DNA of 12,553 bases from CAYPLH01 sp964411505 (GTDB taxonomy: Bacteria > Bacillota > Clostridia > CAYPLH01 > DUMO01). The stretch spans positions 1 through 12,553 of the forward strand of contig CAYPLH010000085.1 in assembly GCA_964411505.1 (NCBI GenBank). Direction: 5' to 3'. Position 1 is the first letter of the stretch; every line of letters starts with the position of its first letter. Positions 6,792 to 12,553 of the stretch are shown here, piece by piece. The notes beneath the pieces are model-generated. The model was not told the DNA's origin. It searched no databases and saw only the letters and a program-made list of their open reading frames with translations. The position numbers and the translations under genes are program-made.

Positions 6792-6958
6792 ATCTGATGT
6801 TCCCAAGTGACAACTGACACGAAAATCAGCATGCAGGCAAAATAGTCATGTGGATGAGCTTGGCTGATTAAGTAGATGCCTTTTCATTCAACACTATCCG
6901 ACAAAATTCGGGCGGAACCCGGTACCGTTGCGAGGGAGCGGAGCGACTGAGCTTGTTA
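6792..6958 (+). repeat. IS91-like right-end repeat, copy 3 (end of duplicated segment B)
   Basis: The core is at 6908-6951 (GGGCGGAACCCGGTACCG, GCGAGGGAGCGGAGCGACTG), with CTTG at 6952-6955 followed by TTAT. The flank (TTTTCATTCAACACTATCCG) matches copy 1, and the part further upstream matches copies 2 and 4. It is the best-preserved solo copy. Confidence 0.8.
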
Positions 6959-7062
6959 TAAATTCATTTGGTGAAAAAAATAAAGAGTATATGCCAAGTG
7001 ACATTTTATTTGACGCATTGTCTCTGTTTGGTTTCTGATGAATTCTATTTGTAGGTAGTACC

Positions 7063-7219
7063 ATCTGTTATTTCCAAGTGATGACCAGCATAAAAATCAG
7101 GTATGCAGGTAAAATAACCATGTGGGTACGCTTGGCTGATTAAGGAGATGCTTCCATTCAGCATAATTTTAATTGAACCCGGTACCATTTGCGAGGGAGC
7201 GTAACGACTGAGCTTGTTA
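7063..7219 (+). repeat. IS91-like right-end repeat, copy 4 (solo, diverged)
   Basis: It aligns with the last 165 bases of the 600-bp segments (TTTCCAAGTGATGACCAG, CTTGGCTGATTAAGGAGATG), but the core (7175-7212) has GCGTAACGACTG in place of GCGGAGCGACTG and one extra base after GGTACC. CTTG is at 7213-7216, again followed by TTAC. It is the oldest-looking copy in this orientation. It lies 50 bases beyond the SHOCT gene's stop. The stretch 6959-7062 between copies 3 and 4 holds no recognisable gene. Confidence 0.75.
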
Positions 7220-7270
7220 CTTGGAGTGACTGATACACATGGAGGCATAAACTCCCTATCTTAATATACA

Positions 7271-8125
7271 TTACTTAATTTTGTCTAATAAAGCCTTTTT
7301 CTTTTCTGAAAATTCTTCCTCTGTCAGTAATGCTTCATGCTTGAGTTTTGCAAGTTCTCTAATTTGTTCTGTAATGTTTGAAATTTTATCGCCATTAATA
7401 ACTTTATTTACTGCTAGATTTGTTTTAACGGCTTTAACTGTCTCGTATGCCTTTTCTGGTAGCAATTCGAATAATGTATCATAATCTTCGTAAGCAAAAA
7501 TTAATGAGTGCTTTGTATTTTGATTATCAAAAAAGTTAAGAATTGTTTCTCTAGTATCATGGGTTACTAATTCGGATTTAATTGGATTTGTTTTTTTTCT
7601 ACTGCTGATAACTGCACCTGCTCCACCTGCAACTATACCACCTACTACTGCACCACTCAAAGAGCTTCCACCACCTCCACCACCGGATATTTTGTTTTCG
7701 TGTATTAATTCTCCTCTTGTTATATAATATTCAATTTTATTAACTGGAACTCTATATAATACAATTTTTTTAATGCTATCAGGAGAATCATACACAGGCG
7801 GATTTCTGGGGAAAAGGCATAAGTAATTATTTTCAATCCAAATATAATGTTGTGTTATTAGTATTTTTGCGTATCCACTATTATATGTAACTTTCAATGC
7901 AGTTTTCGGAATTGATATTTTCGATTTTATATCGTTATATGCCTGTAAAGTCCTTTCACGTGATTGTTCTATTAATTTATTTTCCTTTTCGATTTTTTTC
8001 TGTTTTTGCTTATATTTACTATTGCTGAATATGATCAATATAATTGCTATTACAGTTGCGGGTATCGGGTAAACAGAAAATAGTGCAAACAGTAAAACAG
8101 CAATAATAATAATTATACACCCCAT
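7271..8125 (-). CDS. SHOCT-domain membrane protein of unknown function
   Basis: The 284-residue protein starts at ATG 8125 behind GAGGTG. Residues 3-33 are strongly hydrophobic (two short passes around VYPIP), then a lysine/glutamate-rich segment (38-58) likely forms a short coiled coil. Residues 75-145 look like a beta-rich domain of the kind seen in bacterial PH-like or stress proteins. A glycine-rich stretch (GGGGGGSSLSGAVVGGIVAG, about 148-172) is hydrophobic enough to be glycine-zipper-like. Residues 252-283 (TEQIRELAKLKHEALLTEEE, then FSEKKKALLDKI) are a clear SHOCT domain, a short C-terminal oligomerisation module. The molecular function is unknown; anchoring at the membrane is inferred. 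It is flanked by a transposon-end repeat on one side and the IS91-like element on the other, with no partner gene. It appears intact. Confidence 0.8.
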   Translation of the reverse strand: MGCIIIIIAVLLFALFSVYPIPATVIAIILIIFSNSKYKQKQKKIEKENKLIEQSRERTLQAYNDIKSKISIPKTALKVTYNSGYAKILITQHYIWIENNYLCLFPRNPPVYDSPDSIKKIVLYRVPVNKIEYYITRGELIHENKISGGGGGGSSLSGAVVGGIVAGGAGAVISSRKKTNPIKSELVTHDTRETILNFFDNQNTKHSLIFAYEDYDTLFELLPEKAYETVKAVKTNLAVNKVINGDKISNITEQIRELAKLKHEALLTEEEFSEKKKALLDKIK

Positions 8126-8458
8126 ATTAGAGCACCTCGCAATATATTTTTTTTCATTGTATCATTTGTTGACAAGTTTTTCTATAATTCTTTAAAAAAC
8201 GTAAGGAATTTAACTTCATGATTGATGAGTGCATGGTCGTAACATTATAGAGAAGAGATACTCATCCAAGCAGAAAGAACTTTCAAATGCGTAAGACCTA
8301 AAATATAAACAGGTTATTTTGGCGGAGTGCAGAAAGACTTTTGCGCTTTTCTTGTTGTCTAGGAAAGTATAAATTTTTTTGATAAAATTATGGTGTTGGA
8401 ATCTGCTGGCGGGCATGGCTAGCAGAAGTATGGAAAAGAATGACAAGTAGTAGGTGTT
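8126..8458. other. Divergent intergenic region with hairpin before the transposase gene
   Basis: This region separates the SHOCT gene (minus) from the transposase gene (plus). It should contain the SHOCT promoter and the left (terminus) end of the IS91-like element, which I cannot place. A hairpin at 8402-8426 pairs TCTGCTGGC with GGCTAGCAGA (one G-T pair, seven-base loop GGGCATG), 33 bases before the transposase ATG. It could be part of the terminus end or restrain translation. The antisense ORF at 8216-8497 shows no family resemblance. Confidence 0.45.
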
Positions 8459-9685
8459 ATGGGTAAAGGAGATATAAAAAGAATATTTAATGACCATTGG
8501 GATGAATTTTTAGAAATGTTCGGTCACAATGTAAGACCTGTAGTAGTCAAGGAAGTGGAGAAAATGCTTGGCTGTGGTTTGATAGAAAATGGTTATGCAG
8601 AATACGAATGTGCAAATTGTGGTGAGAAGAAGAAAGTAGCTTTTAGGTGTAGGAGCAGGTTTTGTACAAGTTGTGGCAAAGTCTATATAGACGATAGAGC
8701 AGAAAATATGGTTGAGAAGCTTGTGAACTGCAGACATCGACATATGGTATTTACAATACCGGAAGAATTGAGGATATATTTTAGGGAGAAAAGGGAGCTA
8801 TTATCAATACTTCCACGATGTGCAGCAGAAGTATTAAAAAGCTGGTGGTATGAGCAAAACAAGAGTGAGAATTATACACCAGGTATAGTAGGAGTAATAC
8901 ATACATTTGGAAGGGATTTAAAGTGGAACCCCCATGTGCACGTTCTGGTTACAGAAGGTGGTGCGGGGAATAAAACAGTATGGAAAGAGGTTAACTTTAT
9001 ACCATACAATATGCTGAGGAAAAGATGGCAGAAGCTATTACTGGATGAGTTAGAGAAAGCAATAGGAAAGAGAAAGTTTAAACAGTTAAAGAACAAGCTA
9101 TACAAGGAAAAACAGGAAGGTTTTTATGTATATGGAAAGGGTCAGGTAAAGAGTGAAAAGGCAGCGATAAAGTATGTGGGAAGATATACTGGAAGGCCAC
9201 CTATTGCGGAATCTAGGATAATATCCTATGATGGTAAAAAGGTAACATTCTACTACGAGAGACATGAAGACGGAGAAAGAATAGAAGAAACGGTAGATGC
9301 CATAGAATTTATAAAGAAATTAATAATACATATACCTAATGAGCAGTTCAAAACGATAAGATATTATGGGATATATGCTCAAAATACAAAAGATAGACCA
9401 AAACTATTAAAAATGGTAAATGAAAAGATAAAAGAGCTAAGAAGGAAGATGAGGAACTGGAGAACACGGGTTATGAAGACATTTGGATATGACCTTATTG
9501 AGTGTCAAAAATGTGGTAGCAAAATGAAAGTAATAGATATGTATTATAAAGAGTATGGAAGTATAATGGAAATATACGAAAAGCGAGCGTTAGCAGAAGC
9601 AGACCGGGCAACAAGGGAAGCGCAAGAAATTGATAAAATAATTAAAGAGCTAACAGGTGGCATGATACAACCTGTATTTATATAA
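8459..9685 (+). CDS. IS91-family HUH transposase (Y2 type)
   Basis: A single-strand nickase/ligase that moves its element by rolling-circle-like transposition. An N-terminal zinc-binding domain has CANC (51-54) and CRSRFCTSC (64-72). The metal-binding HUH motif is NPHVHVLVTEGG, with His159 and His161. The catalytic tyrosines are Tyr239 and Tyr243 in KYVGRYTGRPPIA, giving the YxxxY spacing of IS91 (ISCR relatives have one tyrosine). A second CxxC (349-352, ECQKCG) lies near the C-terminus. At 408 residues it has the usual length and no frameshift. The start is ATG 8459 with a weak AGGTG close by; a better site is absent. It is followed after 38 bases by the GC-rich right end. All catalytic residues are present, so the enzyme may be active and could act on the solo ends elsewhere in the window. 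Confidence 0.93.
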   Translation: MGKGDIKRIFNDHWDEFLEMFGHNVRPVVVKEVEKMLGCGLIENGYAEYECANCGEKKKVAFRCRSRFCTSCGKVYIDDRAENMVEKLVNCRHRHMVFTIPEELRIYFREKRELLSILPRCAAEVLKSWWYEQNKSENYTPGIVGVIHTFGRDLKWNPHVHVLVTEGGAGNKTVWKEVNFIPYNMLRKRWQKLLLDELEKAIGKRKFKQLKNKLYKEKQEGFYVYGKGQVKSEKAAIKYVGRYTGRPPIAESRIISYDGKKVTFYYERHEDGERIEETVDAIEFIKKLIIHIPNEQFKTIRYYGIYAQNTKDRPKLLKMVNEKIKELRRKMRNWRTRVMKTFGYDLIECQKCGSKMKVIDMYYKEYGSIMEIYEKRALAEADRATREAQEIDKIIKELTGGMIQPVFI

Positions 9686-9773
9686 AGGGGTAGATATTAT
9701 GGCTAAGAAAAAGAAAAATAGAAATTCGGGTGGAACCCGGTACCCTTGCGAGGGAGGGGAGCGACTGAGCTTG
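8459..9773 (+). mobile_element. IS91-like insertion sequence (left end unresolved)
   Basis: It comprises the transposase gene and the right end. In IS91 the origin end lies 3' of the transposase gene and abuts a GAAC/CAAG-type tetranucleotide; here ...GACTGAG is followed by CTTG (9770-9773), the complement of CAAG, as expected. IS91 makes no target duplication, so the left end cannot be found from flanking repeats; it lies somewhere in 8126-8458. Confidence 0.7.
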
Positions 9774-9776
9774 TTA
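9699..9776 (+). repeat. IS91-like right end (oriIS candidate), copy 5, attached to the transposase
   Basis: The GC-rich core AATTCGGGTGGAACCCGG, then TACCC and GCGAGGGAGGGGAGCGACTG, ends at 9769, followed by CTTG (9770-9773) and TTA. This copy defines the repeat family as a transposon end. An ATG at 9699 with GGGG upstream opens a frame (MAKKKKNRNSGGTRYPCEGG) that is translated through the core. The same frame is preserved as NSGGTRY.CEG.ERLSLL in copies 1-3 and 5. Its continuation past the end to 9950 is antisense to the next gene and not meaningful. Confidence 0.8.
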
Positions 9777-11897
9777 CTCCATAAGACTCCTGCATTTTGT
9801 CAAAAGCACTGTCTGCACTTTTACTTGCTCAATTATGTTATCTTTATAGGGCAATTCCGCTTGCCTAAGGTTCCTTATAATTTGATTTTCAAAAGATTTC
9901 TCCACCTTCGGCAATATGTATTTTATCAACCACTTCGTGATGAATTTTGAAGAAAAGAACTTTTCCACTCCCGCGACAGCACATGGAATCAATGCGATCC
10001 AAAGTACATGCCAATTGCCAATCGCATATGATATAATTGCCGAAAGTGCGGCAAACAATGTAGTTGCAATCATCGGCCACCAAAGAATAAGCCGTAGAGG
10101 AATGCTTGCCACCCCAAGAGTGTTTATATTTTTTTCTATAGCGCCCTCAATAATTACATTAGTTTGCTTATCAAGTTCTTCAGTTAGGTCATCGCGCTCC
10201 CTTACAACCTTGTTGGTGATTTCCTCTTGCTTTTTCGCCTTCAACTCAGCAATTTCTTCAATCGAGCTTGCAAAGGTTCCAAGATTCAAATTATCTTCTA
10301 ACCCCTGAGTTTGTTCAAAAATCATATCTGTCACATTATCATCGAAAAATTCAGTCAAGCTAATGCCAGCGTATGCGGGGGTATTTTTTTCTAATTCGAT
10401 TGCAAGTTCCCGGATACTATTAAAATAACGCTGAGTGGGGCGTTGTGCCGCAACCGCATTCGCAGTCAAATATAGCAGGGATAAGCGTTCTCCTTGTGTA
10501 GCAGGAGACCACAATCTGCATGTTAATCGAATATCTGTAATAACAGGCAAACGATTTCGTTTCCAACCATTAATACCTGGAATATTCGGTCTTTCTCCTC
10601 TGAAAGCCAATGCAATTTGAATCAGTCTTGAGTTGGTTGTTACGAAAACAGACAATCGATCCTGTGTGCCACAGTACTCACGATAACTACCTTGTCTGCA
10701 CATATGTGTTTCCCAGATTGACCACGCGTCGTTTTCTATTGTTCGTGAATCCCATTGTAGATGAGTGCACATATATTGCTGGAGGTCATTCCAATCAAAG
10801 CCAAAACGAATTCGGTCAGCGTCTGAATAATAGTCCAAATCCTTCAAATATATTTTTGATGTTAAAAGTTCTTTTTGCAGACTGGCCTTTTTCGCAGTAA
10901 TGACCGCAACACTATTCTTTACTCTTATTGCGTACAGGCGCATTTCTTCGTCGCGGGGAGGATAACCAGCTGACAGACTTTTTATGACCTCATCGAAAGC
11001 GCTGTTCATCTCTTCCAACACCTGTGGATAGTAATAAATATTACCTCCCGCGTCTTGTATTAGTTTTACCAGTTCGCCTGCAGCTTCTACCGCCGCCTCG
11101 CCAGCACAACCGATAAAACGGAGAAGCAATCTGGTGTCAAAGAAAAAACCAGTTCCGTTTATCTGCGGAAATGTTGATCCTGTGTTTGCATCAGGTAATT
11201 GGTATGTACCTACGCATAACATCAAGCCTTCACAAACTCTCAGTAAATACTCTTTATGAACGGAATCTTCATTAAGGATGTCTTCTACAAATTTGCCAAC
11301 AAAAAAATCATCAGTAAATAGTGGTTGCTTCTCAACATTCTCCACCTCTATTTTCTCATCGCCAGGTAGCAATTCGCCAATTTTCTCTACATCTACAGAA
11401 GGCTGTAAGTCATCGCTAAAAGGCACTTGCCTCTGAAGAAAAATATCGTATGCAATCCCATTACTATCCAGCACTTTTATTAGTTGCTCACGTGCATATT
11501 CTATATACCATGTCCTATTATATTTAGCAACATAATTTATAAGCGCATCAATCAAAGCGTGCTCAGTTGTTCGATATTCTGATCTTACTTTTTCAAAGCT
11601 TTCGGTGTCAAATGTGCCAGTACGTTTGATCTGATGATTATCTTGTGATACTACTCCCTCGTTTTGAAGATGAGACAAGCATTTAACAATAATATTATGA
11701 GGAAGATAAAGTCCAAACTCTTTGCTTACAGCATCTCGGACTTCTGTCAAAGTCATTGTATTTGCGGTATTCACAAACACACAGAACTTTATATACTCAC
11801 TAAATATGGAATATGGATTATTTGCGTTTTGGCTAACTTGCGCCAATGCAATTAACGCATTAGAATTTTGCATGCCTATCACCACCGTAAGGTACAT
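9774..11897 (-). CDS. Large protein: winged helix, PIN-like domain, coiled coil, two membrane helices
   Basis: It is 707 residues from ATG 11897, where AGGAG lies ten bases upstream. ATG 11873 (MQNSNALIALAQVS), with GGTGGTGA upstream, is a close rival, especially if TATAAT at 11895-11900 is a promoter -10. Residues about 48-95 resemble a winged helix (TLTEVRDAVSKE...LQNEGVVSQDN). Residues about 250-430 look PIN-like: FFFDTRLLLRF with Asp254, YYPQVLEEMNSAF with Glu295/296, a late acidic pair near 389-390 (Glu-Asn-Asp) and FVTTNSRLIQIA before the end, as in PIN nucleases. Residues 545-590 are charged and coiled-coil-like. Two hydrophobic helices follow at about 603-626 and 629-646, then a basic, helical C-terminus. 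I infer a membrane-tethered RNase-type effector with a sensing head; no exact family is known to me. It may be complete, or trimmed, because its TAA lies at the IS91 end. Confidence 0.7.
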   Translation of the reverse strand: MYLTVVIGMQNSNALIALAQVSQNANNPYSIFSEYIKFCVFVNTANTMTLTEVRDAVSKEFGLYLPHNIIVKCLSHLQNEGVVSQDNHQIKRTGTFDTESFEKVRSEYRTTEHALIDALINYVAKYNRTWYIEYAREQLIKVLDSNGIAYDIFLQRQVPFSDDLQPSVDVEKIGELLPGDEKIEVENVEKQPLFTDDFFVGKFVEDILNEDSVHKEYLLRVCEGLMLCVGTYQLPDANTGSTFPQINGTGFFFDTRLLLRFIGCAGEAAVEAAGELVKLIQDAGGNIYYYPQVLEEMNSAFDEVIKSLSAGYPPRDEEMRLYAIRVKNSVAVITAKKASLQKELLTSKIYLKDLDYYSDADRIRFGFDWNDLQQYMCTHLQWDSRTIENDAWSIWETHMCRQGSYREYCGTQDRLSVFVTTNSRLIQIALAFRGERPNIPGINGWKRNRLPVITDIRLTCRLWSPATQGERLSLLYLTANAVAAQRPTQRYFNSIRELAIELEKNTPAYAGISLTEFFDDNVTDMIFEQTQGLEDNLNLGTFASSIEEIAELKAKKQEEITNKVVRERDDLTEELDKQTNVIIEGAIEKNINTLGVASIPLRLILWWPMIATTLFAALSAIISYAIGNWHVLWIALIPCAVAGVEKFFSSKFITKWLIKYILPKVEKSFENQIIRNLRQAELPYKDNIIEQVKVQTVLLTKCRSLME

Positions 11898-11924
11898 TAT
11901 ACCACAACTCCTTCCGCTTTCCAA
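11895..11924 (-). promoter_or_regulatory. Possible promoter of the winged-helix/PIN-like gene
   Basis: On the minus strand TTGGAA is followed 18 bases later by TATAAT, which overlaps the ATG at 11897. If this promoter is real, the transcript would begin downstream of that ATG, and translation would have to start at 11873. The site therefore bears on the choice of start. Confidence 0.3.
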
Positions 11925-12239
11925 TTATCCTCGACAATTTACTACAGCATACGTGTCAAGGACATATCTATATCCAGCACCAAATTAGTAATAGTTGTAC
12001 GAGATAAAGATACCATTACTATAATTATGTACATTTTCTACTGTTATAACCTCTTATACTTCCAAAGAGATTGTCACATACGATATTATTGGAAGCATAA
12101 TTTTACTATCCGCCGTTGGCATTCCGCCTCACATAGCAAGCTCAGTCGCTGCGCTCCCTCGCAAAGGTACCGGGTACACAATGTCATCAAGCTAATATGT
12201 AAAACATTGGGTAATAATTTGTAGTGGCTATTTACACAT
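11925..12239. other. Gene-free region containing repeat copy 6
   Basis: No gene is recognised: plus-strand frames across it have no ribosome binding site and read partly through the repeat. CTTCCAA (12060 region) could pair with TTGGAAG about 24 bases later. Otherwise the only structure is the inverted repeat copy at 12137-12177. Confidence 0.4.
12137..12177 (-). repeat. IS91-like right-end repeat, copy 6 (inverted, shortest)
   Basis: Reading the minus strand: ACCCGGTACC, then GCGAGGGAGCGCAGCGACTG and AG/CTTG, with CTTG at 12137-12140. It is the only copy in this orientation and the only one not followed by TTA (it has CTATG instead). The upstream flank shared by copies 1-4 is absent. The orientation is opposite to copy 5, so the two bracket the large gene at 9774-11897 as inverted ends. 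Confidence 0.8.
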
Positions 12240-12269
12240 GCACGCCGATAATTACATGGCGTGCTTTTT
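12240..12269 (+). terminator. Rho-independent terminator with no gene upstream
   Basis: A perfect seven-pair stem GCACGCC/GGCGTGC (12240-12246 and 12258-12264) with an 11-base loop is followed by five Ts. It is a strong intrinsic terminator for plus-strand transcription, yet no plus-strand gene precedes it within 2.5 kb. It may belong to a deleted gene, to a small RNA, or stop transcripts coming out of copy 6 DNA. Confidence 0.7.
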
Positions 12270-12414
12270 CTCTAGTAGCAACTTTTGTATATATAATAAT
12301 GCGCTGTATTATTATTTTCAGGCAACATAAAATAGACTAAGCTTTACTTAATATTAATTAATACCACTGTATATAATATCGCTCGAATCTGTACACTTTA
12401 AAAAAGTTAATACA

Positions 12415-12552
12415 TCATAAACAACGTTTGTGGTTTGTCTTATATTTGCCTTTTACTTTTCTCTTTATTCGTTTATTACTTCTTTCAGGTCTTATTGGAA
12501 TTGTATATTCTTTATCCAGTAAATTTGTTATTAGAATTTCTACTTCACCAGA
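12415..12552 (-). pseudogene. IS4-family transposase C-terminus with internal deletion (runs off the window)
   Basis: The minus-strand frame entering from the right edge reads SGEVEILITNLLDKEYTIP, then IRPERSNKRIKRKVKGKYKT, then NHKRCL and TGA at 12415-12417. The first part matches the IS4-family DDE region just before the usual Y...R..IE..F..LK helix. The second part (PIRP-RS--R--K--YH-N-K) matches the very C-terminus of the same family. The roughly 100 or more residues that normally lie between, including the catalytic glutamate, are missing, so the protein is dead. No inverted repeat of the element was identified within the window. Confidence 0.65.
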
Positions 12553-12553
12553 A

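Larger units (their letters stand above)
6359..6958 (+). repeat. 600-bp duplicated segment, copy B (upstream of the ATPase gene)
   Basis: The second copy of the segment at 3960-4559. It begins at the ATPase start codon and covers its ribosome binding site, promoter and upstream DNA. It ends at the IS91-like end with CTTG at 6952-6955 plus TTA. Apart from the short coding-like frame at 6563-6664 (shared with copy A), no gene is seen. Here the ATPase gene adjoins the left edge, so it may be cargo of a larger element of which copy A is an internally ended derivative. Confidence 0.9.

Noticed and set aside
7148..7219. Possible CRISPR or REP-like regular repeat array
   Set aside because: The six repeat copies are irregularly spaced, lack unique spacers and end at a fixed transposon boundary.
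7045..7248. Minus-strand ORF of 67 residues
   Set aside because: It lies entirely over repeat copy 4, with no ribosome binding site; its similarity to other ORFs is due to the repeat.
9699..9950. 83-residue plus-strand ORF after the transposase
   Set aside because: Only its first part, across the transposon end, may matter; beyond 9776 it is antisense to the large gene.
11868..12224. Plus-strand ORF of 118 residues
   Set aside because: There is no ribosome binding site, it starts antisense within the large gene and it ends by reading through repeat copy 6; no family resemblance.

Overview
The window is AT-rich with Bacillota-style ribosome binding sites (GGAGG and close variants). One recognisable housekeeping gene, an L-lactate dehydrogenase, resembles from memory those of cellulolytic Clostridia (the Acetivibrio/Ruminiclostridium group). 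I therefore read it as an accessory or decaying region of a clostridial chromosome. No RNA genes, CRISPR array or replication origin were seen.

Layout, left to right. At 1-2110 lie remnants of toxin-antitoxin and defence-type genes: a HicB antitoxin with a nonsense codon, a truncated DUF2263/PARG-like macrodomain protein, and a chimeric ORF that seems to join pieces of a DprA-like, a HEPN and an MNT gene. At 2129-2240 is the first of six copies of a GC-rich repeat. At 2239-3418 are an unidentified C-terminal fragment and the intact L-lactate dehydrogenase gene. At 3690-4796 are the C-terminal half of an ABC ATPase and a Bro-N fragment, separated by a 600-bp sequence. At 5007-6362 is an ATPase/DUF4143 gene, and directly upstream of it is the second copy of that same 600-bp sequence. 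At 7063-8125 are another repeat copy and a SHOCT-domain membrane protein. At 8459-9776 are an apparently intact IS91-like HUH transposase and its right end. At 9774-11897 is a large, apparently intact gene of unknown function (winged helix, PIN-like, coiled coil, two membrane helices). At 11898-12553 are an inverted repeat copy, an orphan terminator and an internally deleted IS4-family transposase tail.

The unifying theme is the IS91-like element. The GC-rich sequence directly after its transposase gene recurs five more times without a transposase. Each copy ends in the same ...GACTGAG/CTTG junction, and five of the six continue with TTA. Several sit at the exact edge of truncated genes, which fits one-ended rolling-circle transposition or recombination between solo ends having built this patchwork.

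The best candidate for an undescribed function is the 707-residue winged-helix/PIN-like/membrane protein at the right. The transposon-end family, and its habit of supplying a stop codon to the gene it abuts, is the best structural observation. Domain calls come from reading motifs without any database search.
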